Source: Clostridia bacterium
GTDB taxonomy: Bacteria > Bacillota_A > Clostridia > Christensenellales > Aristaeellaceae
DNA: 32,092 nt
Reading direction: 5' to 3'
Assembly (NCBI GenBank): GCA_017481065.1
Contig: JAFUPT010000145.1
Span: 1-32,092 of the forward strand
The notes under the pieces are model-generated. The model saw nothing but the letters and a program-made list of their open reading frames with translations, was not told the DNA's origin and did not search any database. Positions 14,586 through 22,490 of the stretch are shown in pieces. The first letter of the stretch is position 1; each line of letters opens with the position of its first letter. A program made the translations under genes and the position numbers.

Positions 14586-15539
14586 ATGTATTATATCGGT
14601 ATCGACGTAGGCGGCACCGGCATCAAGGCCGGCCTGGTGGACCAGAATGGCAAAATCCTGCACAAATGCGCCTGCCCCACCGGCGTGGAGCGCGGCCATG
14701 AGGCAGTGATCCATGATATGGCGCAGCTGGCCATCCGCGTTGCCGGGGAATACGGCTGCGGCATGGACGGGGTGCATTCCATCGGCATCGGCATCCCCGG
14801 CATCCACGATCCGGCCACCATGCGCGTGCCCTTCTGCACGAACCTGGCATGGCATGATGTGCCGCTGGTTCAGCTGATGCAGAAGGAGATTGACAAGCCG
14901 GTGTATGTGAACAACGATGCAACCGTTGCCGGGCTCGCCGAATCCGTGGCGGGCGTGAGCAGCGGGGTGAAAAACAGCGTGTTTATCACCCTCGGCACCG
15001 GCGTGGGCGGCGGCGTGGTGATCGATGGCAAGGTATTCATGGGCCCCCACGGCATCGCCACCGAAATCGGCCACATGATCACCGTGGCCGGCGGCGAGAT
15101 GTGCACCTGCGGCAACCGCGGCTGCTGGGAGAGATACGCCAGCGCATCGGCCATCATCCGCGAGGGCAGGCGGTTTGCGGAGGCAAACCCCGAGAGCCCG
15201 CTGGCAAAATCCGTGGAAAACGATCTTTCGAAGATCGAGGCGCGCACCGTGATCGATCTCGCCAAGGCGGGGGACCCGGACTGCGTGAAGCTGTTTGACG
15301 ATTATGTTTACCACCTGACCGTGGGCATTGTGAACCTGATCAACCTCTACGATCCGGAGATCATCGCCCTGGGCGGCGGCGTATCCCATGCGGGCGATTT
15401 CCTGCTGGACAAGGTGCGCGCGCTGCTGCCGCAGCTGGTATTCTTTAAGACCATGCCCCATGCAAAGATCGAGCTGGCCCGCCTCGGCAACGATGCAGGC
15501 ATCATCGGCGCAGCCATGCTGGGCAGGCAAGAGGTTTGA
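14586..15539 (+). CDS. glcK: ROK-family glucokinase
   Basis: 317 residues. Motifs: N-terminal phosphate loop DVGGTGIKAG, GIGIPGIHDP, NNDATVAGLAE with the catalytic Asp, TLGTGVGGGVV, EIGHM and the ROK zinc motif CTCGNRGC near residues 172-180. ROK kinases of this length phosphorylate glucose to glucose-6-phosphate, although N-acetyl-sugar or repressor paralogues exist; no DNA-binding domain is present here. The start at 14586 follows AGGAGGA located in the end of hprK, with only a 4-nt gap between genes. Co-transcription with hprK ties glucose phosphorylation to the catabolite switch. Confidence 0.9.
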   Translation: MYYIGIDVGGTGIKAGLVDQNGKILHKCACPTGVERGHEAVIHDMAQLAIRVAGEYGCGMDGVHSIGIGIPGIHDPATMRVPFCTNLAWHDVPLVQLMQKEIDKPVYVNNDATVAGLAESVAGVSSGVKNSVFITLGTGVGGGVVIDGKVFMGPHGIATEIGHMITVAGGEMCTCGNRGCWERYASASAIIREGRRFAEANPESPLAKSVENDLSKIEARTVIDLAKAGDPDCVKLFDDYVYHLTVGIVNLINLYDPEIIALGGGVSHAGDFLLDKVRALLPQLVFFKTMPHAKIELARLGNDAGIIGAAMLGRQEV

Positions 15540-15541
15540 TT

Positions 15542-16744
15542 ATGCGCGCATACGAACGTTTGCTGAAATACGCACAATACGACACCGCCTCCGATGAGAG
15601 CAGCCCCAGCTGCCCTTCCACAGAGAAGCAAAAGATTCTCGGCGCGGATCTGGTAAAGGAAATGCTGGAGATGGGCATTGCCGACGCCCAAATGGATGAA
15701 CACGGCTATGTATACGGCTCCATTCCGGCAAACTGCGATGGCCAGCCCGCCATCGGCCTGATCGCCCACATGGACACCGTGGACTGCGTGCCGGTGGTTC
15801 CCGTGAACGCCCGAATCATTGAAAACTACGATGGAGAAAGAGTGCAGCTCGCCGGCGGCGATTGGCTGGACCCGGCGGAATTCCCGGAGCTGCGCGAGCG
15901 CGCGGGCAAGGATTTGATCGTGACCGATGGCAAGACCCTGCTGGGCGCGGACGACAAGGCGGGCATCGCCGAAATCCTCACCGCATGCGAGGCAATCCTT
16001 TCCTCCTCCCGCAAGCACGGCAAGATCTGCATCGGCATCACCCCGGACGAGGAAATCGGCCGCGGCGCGGACAAGTTTGACATCCCCGGCTTCGGGGCGG
16101 ACTTCGCCTACACCGTGGATGGCGACGCCGTGGGCGGCATCGAATATGAAAATTTCAACGCCGCGTCCGCCGCGCTCAGCTTCCGCGGCAAGAGCGTGCA
16201 TCCCGGCAGCGCCAAGGACAAGATGATCAATGCCGCGCTGCTGGCTATGGAATTTGATTCTCTGCTGCCGCCCCAGCAGCGGCCCGAGCACACCGAGGGC
16301 TACGAGGGCTTTTACCATCTCTGCGAAGTGAAGGGCGATGTGGAAAACGCATCCTCCTTCTACATCATCCGCGACCACGACAAGGCAAAGTTTGCCGAGA
16401 AGAAGGCCGCCATGCAGCGCGCGGCGGATTTCATGAACGCCAAATATGGCCCGGGCGCCGTGGAATGCAAGGTTTCGGACAGCTACTTCAACATGAAGGA
16501 AGTGCTGCAGCCGCACATGCATGTGATCCACCGCGCTGAGGCCGCCTACCGCGCAGTGGGCGTGGAGCCCTTCGCCAAGCCCATCCGCGGCGGCACCGAT
16601 GGCTGCAAGCTCTCCTTCGAGGGCCTGCCCTGCCCCAACCTCGCCACCGGCGGCATGAATTACCACGGCCGCTTCGAATGCATCGCCGTGCAGGATATGG
16701 ACAAGATGGCGGAGATGATTGTGGAGCTGGTCTGCGTGGGGTGA
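15542..16744 (+). CDS. pepT: Peptidase T (tripeptide aminopeptidase)
   Basis: 400 residues, close to the usual 405-410 of PepT. The M20 metallopeptidase features are visible: LIAHMDTVD (first zinc ligand His near 77), LGADDKAGIAEIL (bridging Asp), TPDEEIGRGA (catalytic and metal-binding Glu), the dimerisation domain around GKSVHPGSAKDKMINA, and IRGGTDGCKLS. It releases N-terminal residues from tripeptides in the cytoplasm. I chose the ATG at 15542 (7 nt after AAGAGG) over a TTG at 15536. The gene starts 2 nt after the glcK stop. Confidence 0.95.
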   Translation: MRAYERLLKYAQYDTASDESSPSCPSTEKQKILGADLVKEMLEMGIADAQMDEHGYVYGSIPANCDGQPAIGLIAHMDTVDCVPVVPVNARIIENYDGERVQLAGGDWLDPAEFPELRERAGKDLIVTDGKTLLGADDKAGIAEILTACEAILSSSRKHGKICIGITPDEEIGRGADKFDIPGFGADFAYTVDGDAVGGIEYENFNAASAALSFRGKSVHPGSAKDKMINAALLAMEFDSLLPPQQRPEHTEGYEGFYHLCEVKGDVENASSFYIIRDHDKAKFAEKKAAMQRAADFMNAKYGPGAVECKVSDSYFNMKEVLQPHMHVIHRAEAAYRAVGVEPFAKPIRGGTDGCKLSFEGLPCPNLATGGMNYHGRFECIAVQDMDKMAEMIVELVCVG

Positions 16745-16810
16745 TGCGGGAACGGTCAGGGGACAGTGTCCCCGCCGTCTCCCTTCAGCGTCCCCCAACG
16801 TCTTCCCCAG
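16745..16810. repeat. Short hairpin element E4 (pepT / dapF junction)
   Basis: A GGAACGGTCA bookend, one perfect hairpin GGGGAC / GTCCCC with loop AGT (16759-16773), then CCGTCTCCC and ACGTCTTCCCC directly before the dapF RBS AGAAAGGAG. There is no T-run, so pepT transcripts can probably continue into dapF. Confidence 0.6.
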
Positions 16811-16822
16811 AAAGGAGAACTC

Positions 16823-17632
16823 ATGCGTTTTACCAAGATGCACGGCATCGGCAACGATTTTATCGTTGTGGATGCGATGAATAAGGAAATTGAAAACCCG
16901 AACGAACTGGCAGTGAAGCTGTGCAACCGGCGCACGGGCGTCGGCGGCGATGGCTTGATCCTGATGGTGCCGAGCAAACGCGGCGATTCGATGATGCGGA
17001 TCATCAACAGCGATGGTTCGGAGCCGGAGATGTGCGGCAACGGCGTGCGCTGCGCGGCGAAGTTTTTGTACGACAGCGGCATTTGCAAAAAGACCGAGAT
17101 GGACATCGACACGCTGGCAGGCGTGAAGCACATTGTTTATAATCCGGAGAAGCATTCCGCCACGGTGGACATGGGCGAGCCGGACTTCGAGCCCGCGCGC
17201 ATCCCGGTAGCGGCGGATTCCAACCTGTTTTCCGCGAATCTCGGTGGAAGGAAGGTGGATTTCTTCTGCGTATCCATGGGCAATCCCCACGCGGTGACCT
17301 TCGATTTCTTCCCGGATGACGAAGATTTTGCCCGCTTCGGCCCCTACATGGAGAGCCATCCCCTGCTGCCCGCCAAGGCGAACATTGAATTCTGCCGCAT
17401 CGACGGCCCCGGCAAGGTGACCGTGAAGGTGTGGGAGCGCGGCTGCGGCCCCACCCTCGCCTGCGGCACCGGCTCCTGCGCGGTGCTCGCCGCCGGCGCG
17501 AGCCTGGGCCTGATCGATCGCAGCGCGGAAATCCGCCTGCCCGGCGGCTCCCTGCACGATGTGTGGGCCGATGACAACCACATTTACATGACCGGCCCGG
17601 CGGAGACGGTGTACGAGGGGGAGGTACAGTGA
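16823..17632 (+). CDS. dapF: Diaminopimelate epimerase
   Basis: 269 residues. It converts LL- to meso-diaminopimelate for lysine and peptidoglycan synthesis. Both active-site cysteines are present: EMCGNGVRC (Cys71) and LACGTGSCA (Cys214), with the N-terminal KMHGIGNDF typical of DapF. The ATG at 16823 follows AAAGGAG with a 5-nt gap. It is separated from pepT by the short element E4 without a terminator, so read-through from the hprK operon is likely. A larger hairpin element with terminator follows it. Confidence 0.96.
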   Translation: MRFTKMHGIGNDFIVVDAMNKEIENPNELAVKLCNRRTGVGGDGLILMVPSKRGDSMMRIINSDGSEPEMCGNGVRCAAKFLYDSGICKKTEMDIDTLAGVKHIVYNPEKHSATVDMGEPDFEPARIPVAADSNLFSANLGGRKVDFFCVSMGNPHAVTFDFFPDDEDFARFGPYMESHPLLPAKANIEFCRIDGPGKVTVKVWERGCGPTLACGTGSCAVLAAGASLGLIDRSAEIRLPGGSLHDVWADDNHIYMTGPAETVYEGEVQ

Positions 17633-17718
17633 GGGGAGACGTCAAGGGGAGAACGTTAGGGGACTCCGTTCCCTAAAACCCCTGCCAGGGGAAATCACTT
17701 CCCCTGGACCCCTCTGTA

Positions 17719-17750
17719 AAGGCATGCTTCGCATGCCTTGAATATTTTTT
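17719..17750 (+). terminator. Rho-independent terminator after dapF
   Basis: Stem AAGGCATGC / GCATGCCTT (9 bp) with loop TTC is followed by GAATATTTTTT. Confidence 0.7.
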
Positions 17751-17781
17751 GAACAACGCGCCGCCAAATGGCGCGTTGTTC
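17751..17781 (+). terminator. Second terminator-like hairpin before yabP
   Basis: Perfect 12-bp stem GAACAACGCGCC / GGCGCGTTGTTC with a 7-nt loop. It is followed only by GTTTG, so its T-run is weak. Confidence 0.5.
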
Positions 17782-17868
17782 GTTTGCGCCGGGTCCACTA
17801 AGCGCCTCCCCGTCATACCCCCGCCGGCCGCCGCATAAAATCCTGCAAACCATCCTGGAGGGGATTGC

Positions 17869-18135
17869 ATGGAACAGAACAGCCATGGCATAACGCTCAG
17901 CGCCCGCAGCCATGCGGAGATCACAGGGGTGAGCGATGTGGATTGCTTCAACGAGGGGATGGTGGTGCTGACCACCACGATGGGCACGATGACGATCAGC
18001 GGCAGCGGCCTGAACATATCGAAGCTGAGCCAGGAGGAGGGTCGGGTGACGATCGACGGGGAATTTGATTCCATCGAATATTCGGGAAAGAGCCAGAACG
18101 GGAAGGGCGGCTTTTTCAGCCGGCTGCTGCGCTGA
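17869..18135 (+). CDS. yabP: Sporulation protein YabP
   Basis: An 88-residue small beta-rich protein with the YabP/YqfC pattern: SARSHAEITGVSDVDCFNEGMVVLTT, then TISGSGLNISKLSQEEGRVTIDGEFDSIEYS. YabP is expressed in the mother cell and needed for spore formation in Bacillus. The order yabP-yabQ-divIC is the same as in Bacillus and many Clostridia, which supports the call strongly. The usual upstream S4-domain gene (yabO/hslR type) is absent here; dapF and a hairpin element precede it. The RBS GGAGGGG lies before the ATG at 17869. Confidence 0.93.
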   Translation: MEQNSHGITLSARSHAEITGVSDVDCFNEGMVVLTTTMGTMTISGSGLNISKLSQEEGRVTIDGEFDSIEYSGKSQNGKGGFFSRLLR

Positions 18136-18503
18136 TGCTGTTTGCCACGATGGGGCAGGGCCTGCTGTTTCTATGGATGATGGCGGCGGGCGCGGTGGTG
18201 ACGGTGTGGTATTTGCTGTGCGCGGGGCTGCGGCGGCTCACGCAGGCGGGATTTTGGCTTACCCTCGCCTGCGATCTGCTGTTTGGCGCGGGCGCGGCAG
18301 TGATCCTGCTGTTTTTCCTGGTGAGCGGAAATTACGGCAGCGTGCGGCCGTTCGCGCTGCTGGGCGCGGGCTTGGGGGCAAGCATCTGCGCGCTGGCGCT
18401 GGTTCCGCCGCTGAAGGGCATGGGAAAAGTGCTCGGCAATGCGGGGAGGCGCATTATGACGGCGATCTCCCAAAATCGTCTGTTGAAGGTCATATTTAAA
18501 TGA
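18135..18503 (+). CDS. yabQ: Spore cortex biosynthesis protein YabQ
   Basis: A 122-residue membrane protein with three to four hydrophobic segments (about 6-30, 38-62 and 70-93) and a basic C-terminus. In Bacillus YabQ localises to the forespore membrane and is required for cortex formation. Identification rests on the membrane layout, on the segment AGFWLTLACDLLFGAGAA, and above all on its place between yabP and divIC. Its ATG shares a base with the yabP stop (TGATG). Confidence 0.88.
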   Translation: MLFATMGQGLLFLWMMAAGAVVTVWYLLCAGLRRLTQAGFWLTLACDLLFGAGAAVILLFFLVSGNYGSVRPFALLGAGLGASICALALVPPLKGMGKVLGNAGRRIMTAISQNRLLKVIFK

Positions 18504-18571
18504 CAGGAATCCCCATGGAAATGTCGAAGTTTTTATCATCTATGTCTTTATCCGGGTATAAGGAGGCTCCC

Positions 18572-18850
18572 ATGCGCCGCAGACTGCGCCCACGGCCGCG
18601 CTTCTGGCTGTTTTTGATCCTGCTGATGATCGCGGGCTTTGGGCTGAGCTGCGCCGTTTCGCAGGTGAAGCGCATGCAGGTGGATGCAAGGGCTGCCGCG
18701 CTGGAGGCGGAAAAGATGGCGCTGACCGAGCGGATACGGGCGCTGGAGAAGCAATACGCCTATGTGCAGACCGACGCCTATATCGAGCGCGTGGCCCGGG
18801 ACGAGCTGAACATGATTTACCCCGGGGAAATACGATACGTTTCAAACTGA
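18572..18850 (+). CDS. divIC: Septum formation initiator, DivIC/FtsB family
   Basis: A 92-residue bitopic protein: a basic N-terminus, one transmembrane helix at about 12-27 (FWLFLILLMIAGFGL), a coiled coil (about 38-65) and a short extracellular part ending YIERVARDELNMIYPGEI, the conserved DivIC/FtsB tail (ARxxLxxxxPGE). It joins the FtsL-DivIB complex at the division septum. I chose the ATG at 18572, 5 nt after AAGGAGG; an in-frame ATG at 18500 overlapping the yabQ stop would add 24 residues but lacks a good RBS. The polymer gene follows 12 nt later. Confidence 0.9.
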   Translation: MRRRLRPRPRFWLFLILLMIAGFGLSCAVSQVKRMQVDARAAALEAEKMALTERIRALEKQYAYVQTDAYIERVARDELNMIYPGEIRYVSN

Positions 18851-18862
18851 GAGGAACTTTGG

Positions 18863-20020
18863 ATGGGTCTGAAGGCCATCATAAAGCAGAATAAATGGAT
18901 TTACGCCGCAGCTAAATGCCTGCGGGCTTTGCCATATCCGTTTCTAAGGGGATATATGAAAATCTGCCGGGGAATGCGGGGCATTGATGGGAAAAAGGTG
19001 TATTTTTCCAGCTTCGGCGGCAAGCTGTACAATGAAAACCCGAAATATGTGTGCGAAGCACTGATGAAGGCCTGCCCGGAGGCGAAGATCATATTCCGGC
19101 TGAACAGGGCAGGCATGGCGCAGGAGCTGCCGGAGGAAATTATCAAGGTTCCGCAGAATTCCCCCGCCGCCCTCTTCCACATGGCGACGGCGAAGGTGAT
19201 CGTGAAAAACGCGGCGCTCCGACCGTGGATGGCGAAATCGAAGGAGCAGGTTTATATCCAGCTTTGGCACGGCGACCGGGGATTGAAAAAGATATTGCTG
19301 GACAAGGACCCGGCGGCGAACGTGCCGGACAGAAAACTGATGGACATCGGCGTTTCCGCATCCGAAATGGGAACGCAATGCTATATGCGCCGGGGCTTCG
19401 GCTTTGGCGGCGAAGTGCTGGAGTGCGGCTACCCGAAGAATGATATACTGGTGAACCCGCCTGCCGGGCTGGAAGCAAATATCCGGCGGGAGCTGGGCCT
19501 GGAGGGCAAGAAGATATTGCTCTATGCGCCCACCTTCCGGGATAAAACCAGCGGCAGCGCCCAGCAGGCGAATTTCAGCCTCGGGCGGCTGAAAAAAACG
19601 CTGGAGGAAGCCACCGGGGAGGAATGGGAGGTGCTCACCCGCGGGCACACGCTCAATACCGGGGTGAAGGCCGATGCGGGAAGGGATGTTTCCGCCTACC
19701 CGGACGTGAGCGAGCTTTTGCTGGCCACGGATATGCTGGTGACGGATTATTCCTCCATCTGCGGGGATTACATGATCCTGGAAAGGCCCATCATACTCTA
19801 CCACGCCGACCGGGGCCAATATGACCGGGAGCTGATCTTCGATCCGGAGAAATCGCCTTACAGGATCGCCCACAATGAGGAGGAGCTGACCGGCATCGCC
19901 GCCCGCTTCGGCGATGCTGCGGAAAATTGCCGCGCATTGGCCGGATTTTACGGCATGCGGGAGAGCGGCCGTGCCAGCGAAATTGTGGCCGGAAGAATCA
20001 AGGAGATCATTGAAGGATAA
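18863..20020 (+). CDS. CDP-alditol phosphotransferase, TagB/TagF family (1)
   Basis: 385 residues of the CDP-glycerol:poly(glycerophosphate) glycerophosphotransferase family. Recognisable parts are VYFSSFGGKLYNENPKYV, the catalytic-region YIQLWHGDRGLKKI, GYPKNDIL, LLYAPTFRD and the C-terminal VTDYSSICGDYMILERPIILY. These enzymes transfer alditol-phosphate units from CDP-glycerol or CDP-ribitol onto a growing teichoic-acid-like polymer at the cytoplasmic membrane. The length suits a primase-type TagB more than a long polymerase TagF. It lies 12 nt after divIC with its own RBS GAGGA, so it may be co-transcribed with the sporulation/division cluster. Confidence 0.88.
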   Translation: MGLKAIIKQNKWIYAAAKCLRALPYPFLRGYMKICRGMRGIDGKKVYFSSFGGKLYNENPKYVCEALMKACPEAKIIFRLNRAGMAQELPEEIIKVPQNSPAALFHMATAKVIVKNAALRPWMAKSKEQVYIQLWHGDRGLKKILLDKDPAANVPDRKLMDIGVSASEMGTQCYMRRGFGFGGEVLECGYPKNDILVNPPAGLEANIRRELGLEGKKILLYAPTFRDKTSGSAQQANFSLGRLKKTLEEATGEEWEVLTRGHTLNTGVKADAGRDVSAYPDVSELLLATDMLVTDYSSICGDYMILERPIILYHADRGQYDRELIFDPEKSPYRIAHNEEELTGIAARFGDAAENCRALAGFYGMRESGRASEIVAGRIKEIIEG

Positions 20021-20022
20021 CT

Positions 20023-21231
20023 ATGCTGAAGAAACTAAAGCAGGCGCTCAAGCGCAATCGAAAGCTGTATCTTGCCATTTCGCCGGTGTTCGGGCTCTAC
20101 CGAAACGCCGTGATGGGCTGCGCCCGCATTTTTAAGGGTTACGACGGCAGGCTCGCCGTGTTTTCCGCCTTTGACAGCCGATCCTACAACGATAACCCCC
20201 GCTACATCTCCGAGGCGCTGCATGAAATCTGCCCGGAGGCGAAGATCGTGTGGCTGTTCAGGGACGTTCAGAAAGCGAAGCGGGATTACGATATCCCGGA
20301 CTACATCACCTGCCTGAACGCCATCTCCCGGGAGGGCGTGAGCGCGCTGGCACGGGCGCGGATTGTGGTGGACAACTTCAACAAGCGCAGCTATATCAGG
20401 CTCAAATATCCCCAGCAGGTGTACATCCAGACCTGGCACGGCGACCGCGCCTTTAAGAAGGTGGGCTACGATAACCCCGGCCAATACAAGTATCTGATCG
20501 AGGAGCACGCCACGCTTTGCATATCCGGATCGGACTACGGGGACAGGCAGTTCCGCTCCGCCTTCCGCTACAAGGGCGAAATCATGAAGGTGGGCTATCC
20601 GAGGAACGACATCCTGCTGCGGAATGATCCCTCCGGGGCAGAAACCATCCGGGAAAGGCTCGGCATTTCCTCCGAAACGAAGCTGCTGATGTATGCTCCC
20701 ACCTTCCGGGATGTGGAGCAGCGGGCCCACCGGCCCCAGCAGGCGAGGTTTGACCTGCTGCATGTGCTGGATACGCTGGAGAGGAGCACCGGGGAGAAAT
20801 GGCAATGCCTGGTGCGCGCCCACTACATGAGCTACGGCATCCCTACCGACGATGCTTCCGGCAGGCTGGTGAACGTGAGCAGCTACCCCGAAATGGCGGA
20901 GCTTCTCAAAATTTCCGATGCGCTGATCACGGATTATTCCTCCTGCGCCGGGGATTTTGCCCTCACCCGCCGGCCCATCTGGCTCTACCAGGATGATATT
21001 GAGGATTACAAAAACAACAACCGCGCCCTCTACTTCGACATGGCGGAATCGCCCTACTGGGTGGCTTCCACGCCGGAGGAGATGGACGCGCTGATCCGGA
21101 ACACCACCCCGGAATCCGCCAAAGAGAACTGCGAAGCCATCCTTCGCTTCTACGGCGAGGCGGAGACCGGCCACGCCGCCAGATCCGTGGCGGAATACAT
21201 CGTCTCCAAGATGGAGAATGTCAAACCCTAA
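20023..21231 (+). CDS. CDP-alditol phosphotransferase, TagB/TagF family (2)
   Basis: 402 residues and a paralogue of the preceding protein, with the same landmarks: LAVFSAFDSRSYNDNPRYI, YIQTWHGDRAFKKVG, GYPRNDILL, LMYAPTFRD and ITDYSSCAGDFALTRRPIWLY. It starts 2 nt after the first copy ends. Two tandem enzymes could do primase and polymerase steps, or use two different CDP-alditols, as ribitol- and glycerol-phosphate enzymes do in other Bacillota; the sequence does not decide. Flanking CDP-activating genes support an alditol-phosphate polymer. Confidence 0.88.
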   Translation: MLKKLKQALKRNRKLYLAISPVFGLYRNAVMGCARIFKGYDGRLAVFSAFDSRSYNDNPRYISEALHEICPEAKIVWLFRDVQKAKRDYDIPDYITCLNAISREGVSALARARIVVDNFNKRSYIRLKYPQQVYIQTWHGDRAFKKVGYDNPGQYKYLIEEHATLCISGSDYGDRQFRSAFRYKGEIMKVGYPRNDILLRNDPSGAETIRERLGISSETKLLMYAPTFRDVEQRAHRPQQARFDLLHVLDTLERSTGEKWQCLVRAHYMSYGIPTDDASGRLVNVSSYPEMAELLKISDALITDYSSCAGDFALTRRPIWLYQDDIEDYKNNNRALYFDMAESPYWVASTPEEMDALIRNTTPESAKENCEAILRFYGEAETGHAARSVAEYIVSKMENVKP

Positions 21232-21241
21232 AATCCCACGA

Positions 21242-21292
21242 CAACCCCTCCGGCGCTTTGCGCCACCTCCCCTTGCACAGGGGAGGCGTGGA
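21242..21292. repeat. Interspersed repeat-like double hairpin, gut-Firmicutes type
   Basis: Two hairpins lie in the 107-nt gap: GGCGC / GCGCC with loop TTT, and CCTCCCC / GGGGAGG with loop TTGCACA, followed by CGTGGATCAA. This resembles a CTCCGG...CCACCTCCCC repeat that I recall from many gut Firmicutes. It is a different type from elements E1-E8. Confidence 0.5.
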
Positions 21293-21338
21293 TCAAACCC
21301 CATCCTTATCATTTACCCCTTCTATCGGAGGAAAAAGC

Positions 21339-22478
21339 ATGAAACCCATCCAGACCGCCGTTGTGATCGGCGGAACCAGCGGCATCGGGCGCTCCATCGC
21401 CCGGGCGCTGGCAGGGCTCGGCGCGCAGGTGACCGCCTACGGCCGCAGCCTTCCCGAAAATGAGCCGGGCATTGAATACCGCCGTCTGAACCTGCTGAGC
21501 GATGATCTGGGCTGCCTGCGGGAGCACATCTCCTGCGGCGCGCTCATCTATGCCGCGGGGCTCGGCCGCATCGCGCCCTTTGACCAGCTCAGCGATATGG
21601 AAATCACCACCGCCTTCCGCACCAATGCCGAGGGCTTTGCCCGCGTGCTGCACATCTTCCGGGAGCGCCTCTACGGAGAAGAGGATTTCCACATCGCGGT
21701 GCTGGGCAGCATTGCGGGGCTCGTTTCATCGCCCATGTTTGCGGCATACGCGGCGGGCAAGGCGGCTGTGGCGCGGCTGTGCGAATCGGTAAATGCCGAG
21801 CTCGCCGCCGCCGGAAAGCCGAACCGCGTATTGCACATCGCTCCCGGGATGATCGAGGGCACCGGCTTCTACGGAAAGCCCGACGAACCCGAAAAGACCC
21901 GGGCGCTGGCGGAGGAGATACTCCGCCGGATGCTCAACCGTGAAACCCTGTGGATTCCCAAATACGAAGAAACCTACCGCGCGGTGATCGAGCGCTACCA
22001 CGCCGATCCCGATGCCTTCGGCGCGGACAGCTGCCGCTACAAAATGGAAAGCGGCCGCGCTTCGGACAAACCCCGGGGCAAGATCGGCTTCCTCAGCGGC
22101 ACCTTCGATCTCTTCCACATCGGCCACCTGAACCTGATTCGCCGGGCCAAGCAATACTGCGATTACCTGATCGTGGGCGTGCATCCCCCGGGATCGAGCC
22201 ACAAGAACAAGCCCACCTTCATTCCCCTCGAGGAGCGCATGGCGATACTTGAGAGCGTGAAATATGTGGACAAGGTGGTTGTAACCCTCGATGAGGACGA
22301 TGATATGTACAAGCTCTACCCCTATGATTTCCTCTTTGTCGGCAGCGATTACAAGGGAACCGAGCGCTTCAACCGCTACGAGGCGGAGCTGACCCCGCTG
22401 GGCGTAAAAATCATCTACTTCCCCTACACCCAGGGCACCAGCTCCACCCAGCTGCGGGAGGCTTTGCTCCGCAAATAA
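21339..22478 (+). CDS. Fusion of SDR dehydrogenase and TagD-type cytidylyltransferase
   Basis: 379 residues with two domains. Residues 1-235 are a short-chain dehydrogenase: cofactor loop GGTSGIG near the N-terminus, Ser124, Tyr137 and Lys141 in exact S-x12-Y-x3-K spacing. Residues 246-379 are a glycerol-3-phosphate cytidylyltransferase-like domain: GTFDLFHIGH (HxGH at 260-263), DYLIVGV, GSDYKG and QGTSSTQLRE, the equivalent of the TagD ISTT motif. The dehydrogenase could reduce a sugar phosphate to an alditol phosphate and the transferase activate it with CTP. A related logic is known in Haemophilus Bcs1/Acs1, where an SDR is fused to an IspD-like domain instead. The start at 21339 follows GGAGGA; a frame extension to 21258 enters the repeat. 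Confidence 0.88.
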   Translation: MKPIQTAVVIGGTSGIGRSIARALAGLGAQVTAYGRSLPENEPGIEYRRLNLLSDDLGCLREHISCGALIYAAGLGRIAPFDQLSDMEITTAFRTNAEGFARVLHIFRERLYGEEDFHIAVLGSIAGLVSSPMFAAYAAGKAAVARLCESVNAELAAAGKPNRVLHIAPGMIEGTGFYGKPDEPEKTRALAEEILRRMLNRETLWIPKYEETYRAVIERYHADPDAFGADSCRYKMESGRASDKPRGKIGFLSGTFDLFHIGHLNLIRRAKQYCDYLIVGVHPPGSSHKNKPTFIPLEERMAILESVKYVDKVVVTLDEDDDMYKLYPYDFLFVGSDYKGTERFNRYEAELTPLGVKIIYFPYTQGTSSTQLREALLRK

Positions 22479-22490
22479 GGAGGTTTCGCC

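Larger units (their letters stand above)
17633..17811. repeat. Composite hairpin-array element E5 (dapF / yabP junction)
   Basis: It begins at the base after the dapF stop with GGGGAGACG (17633-17641), then a second bookend GGGGAGAACG, hairpin TTAGGGGAC / GTTCCCTAA (17656-17676, loop TCC) and hairpin CCAGGGGAAA / CTTCCCCTGG (17685-17707, loop TCA). GGACCCCTCTG and two hairpins (17719-17781) follow. The right side keeps GCGCCGGGTCC and ends in CGCCTCCCC (17803-17811), which matches the reverse of the left bookend in 8 of 9 positions, but its hairpins are absent. Confidence 0.75.

Noticed and set aside
15347..17581. Minus-strand open frame of 744 codons over glcK, pepT and dapF
   Set aside because: It crosses three well-supported genes on the other strand and shows no family pattern.
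17878..18503. Riboswitch or T-box leaders, tRNA or rRNA genes in any intergenic gap
   Set aside because: No conserved leader core, anticodon stem-loop or rRNA segment was recognised in this region or elsewhere in the window.
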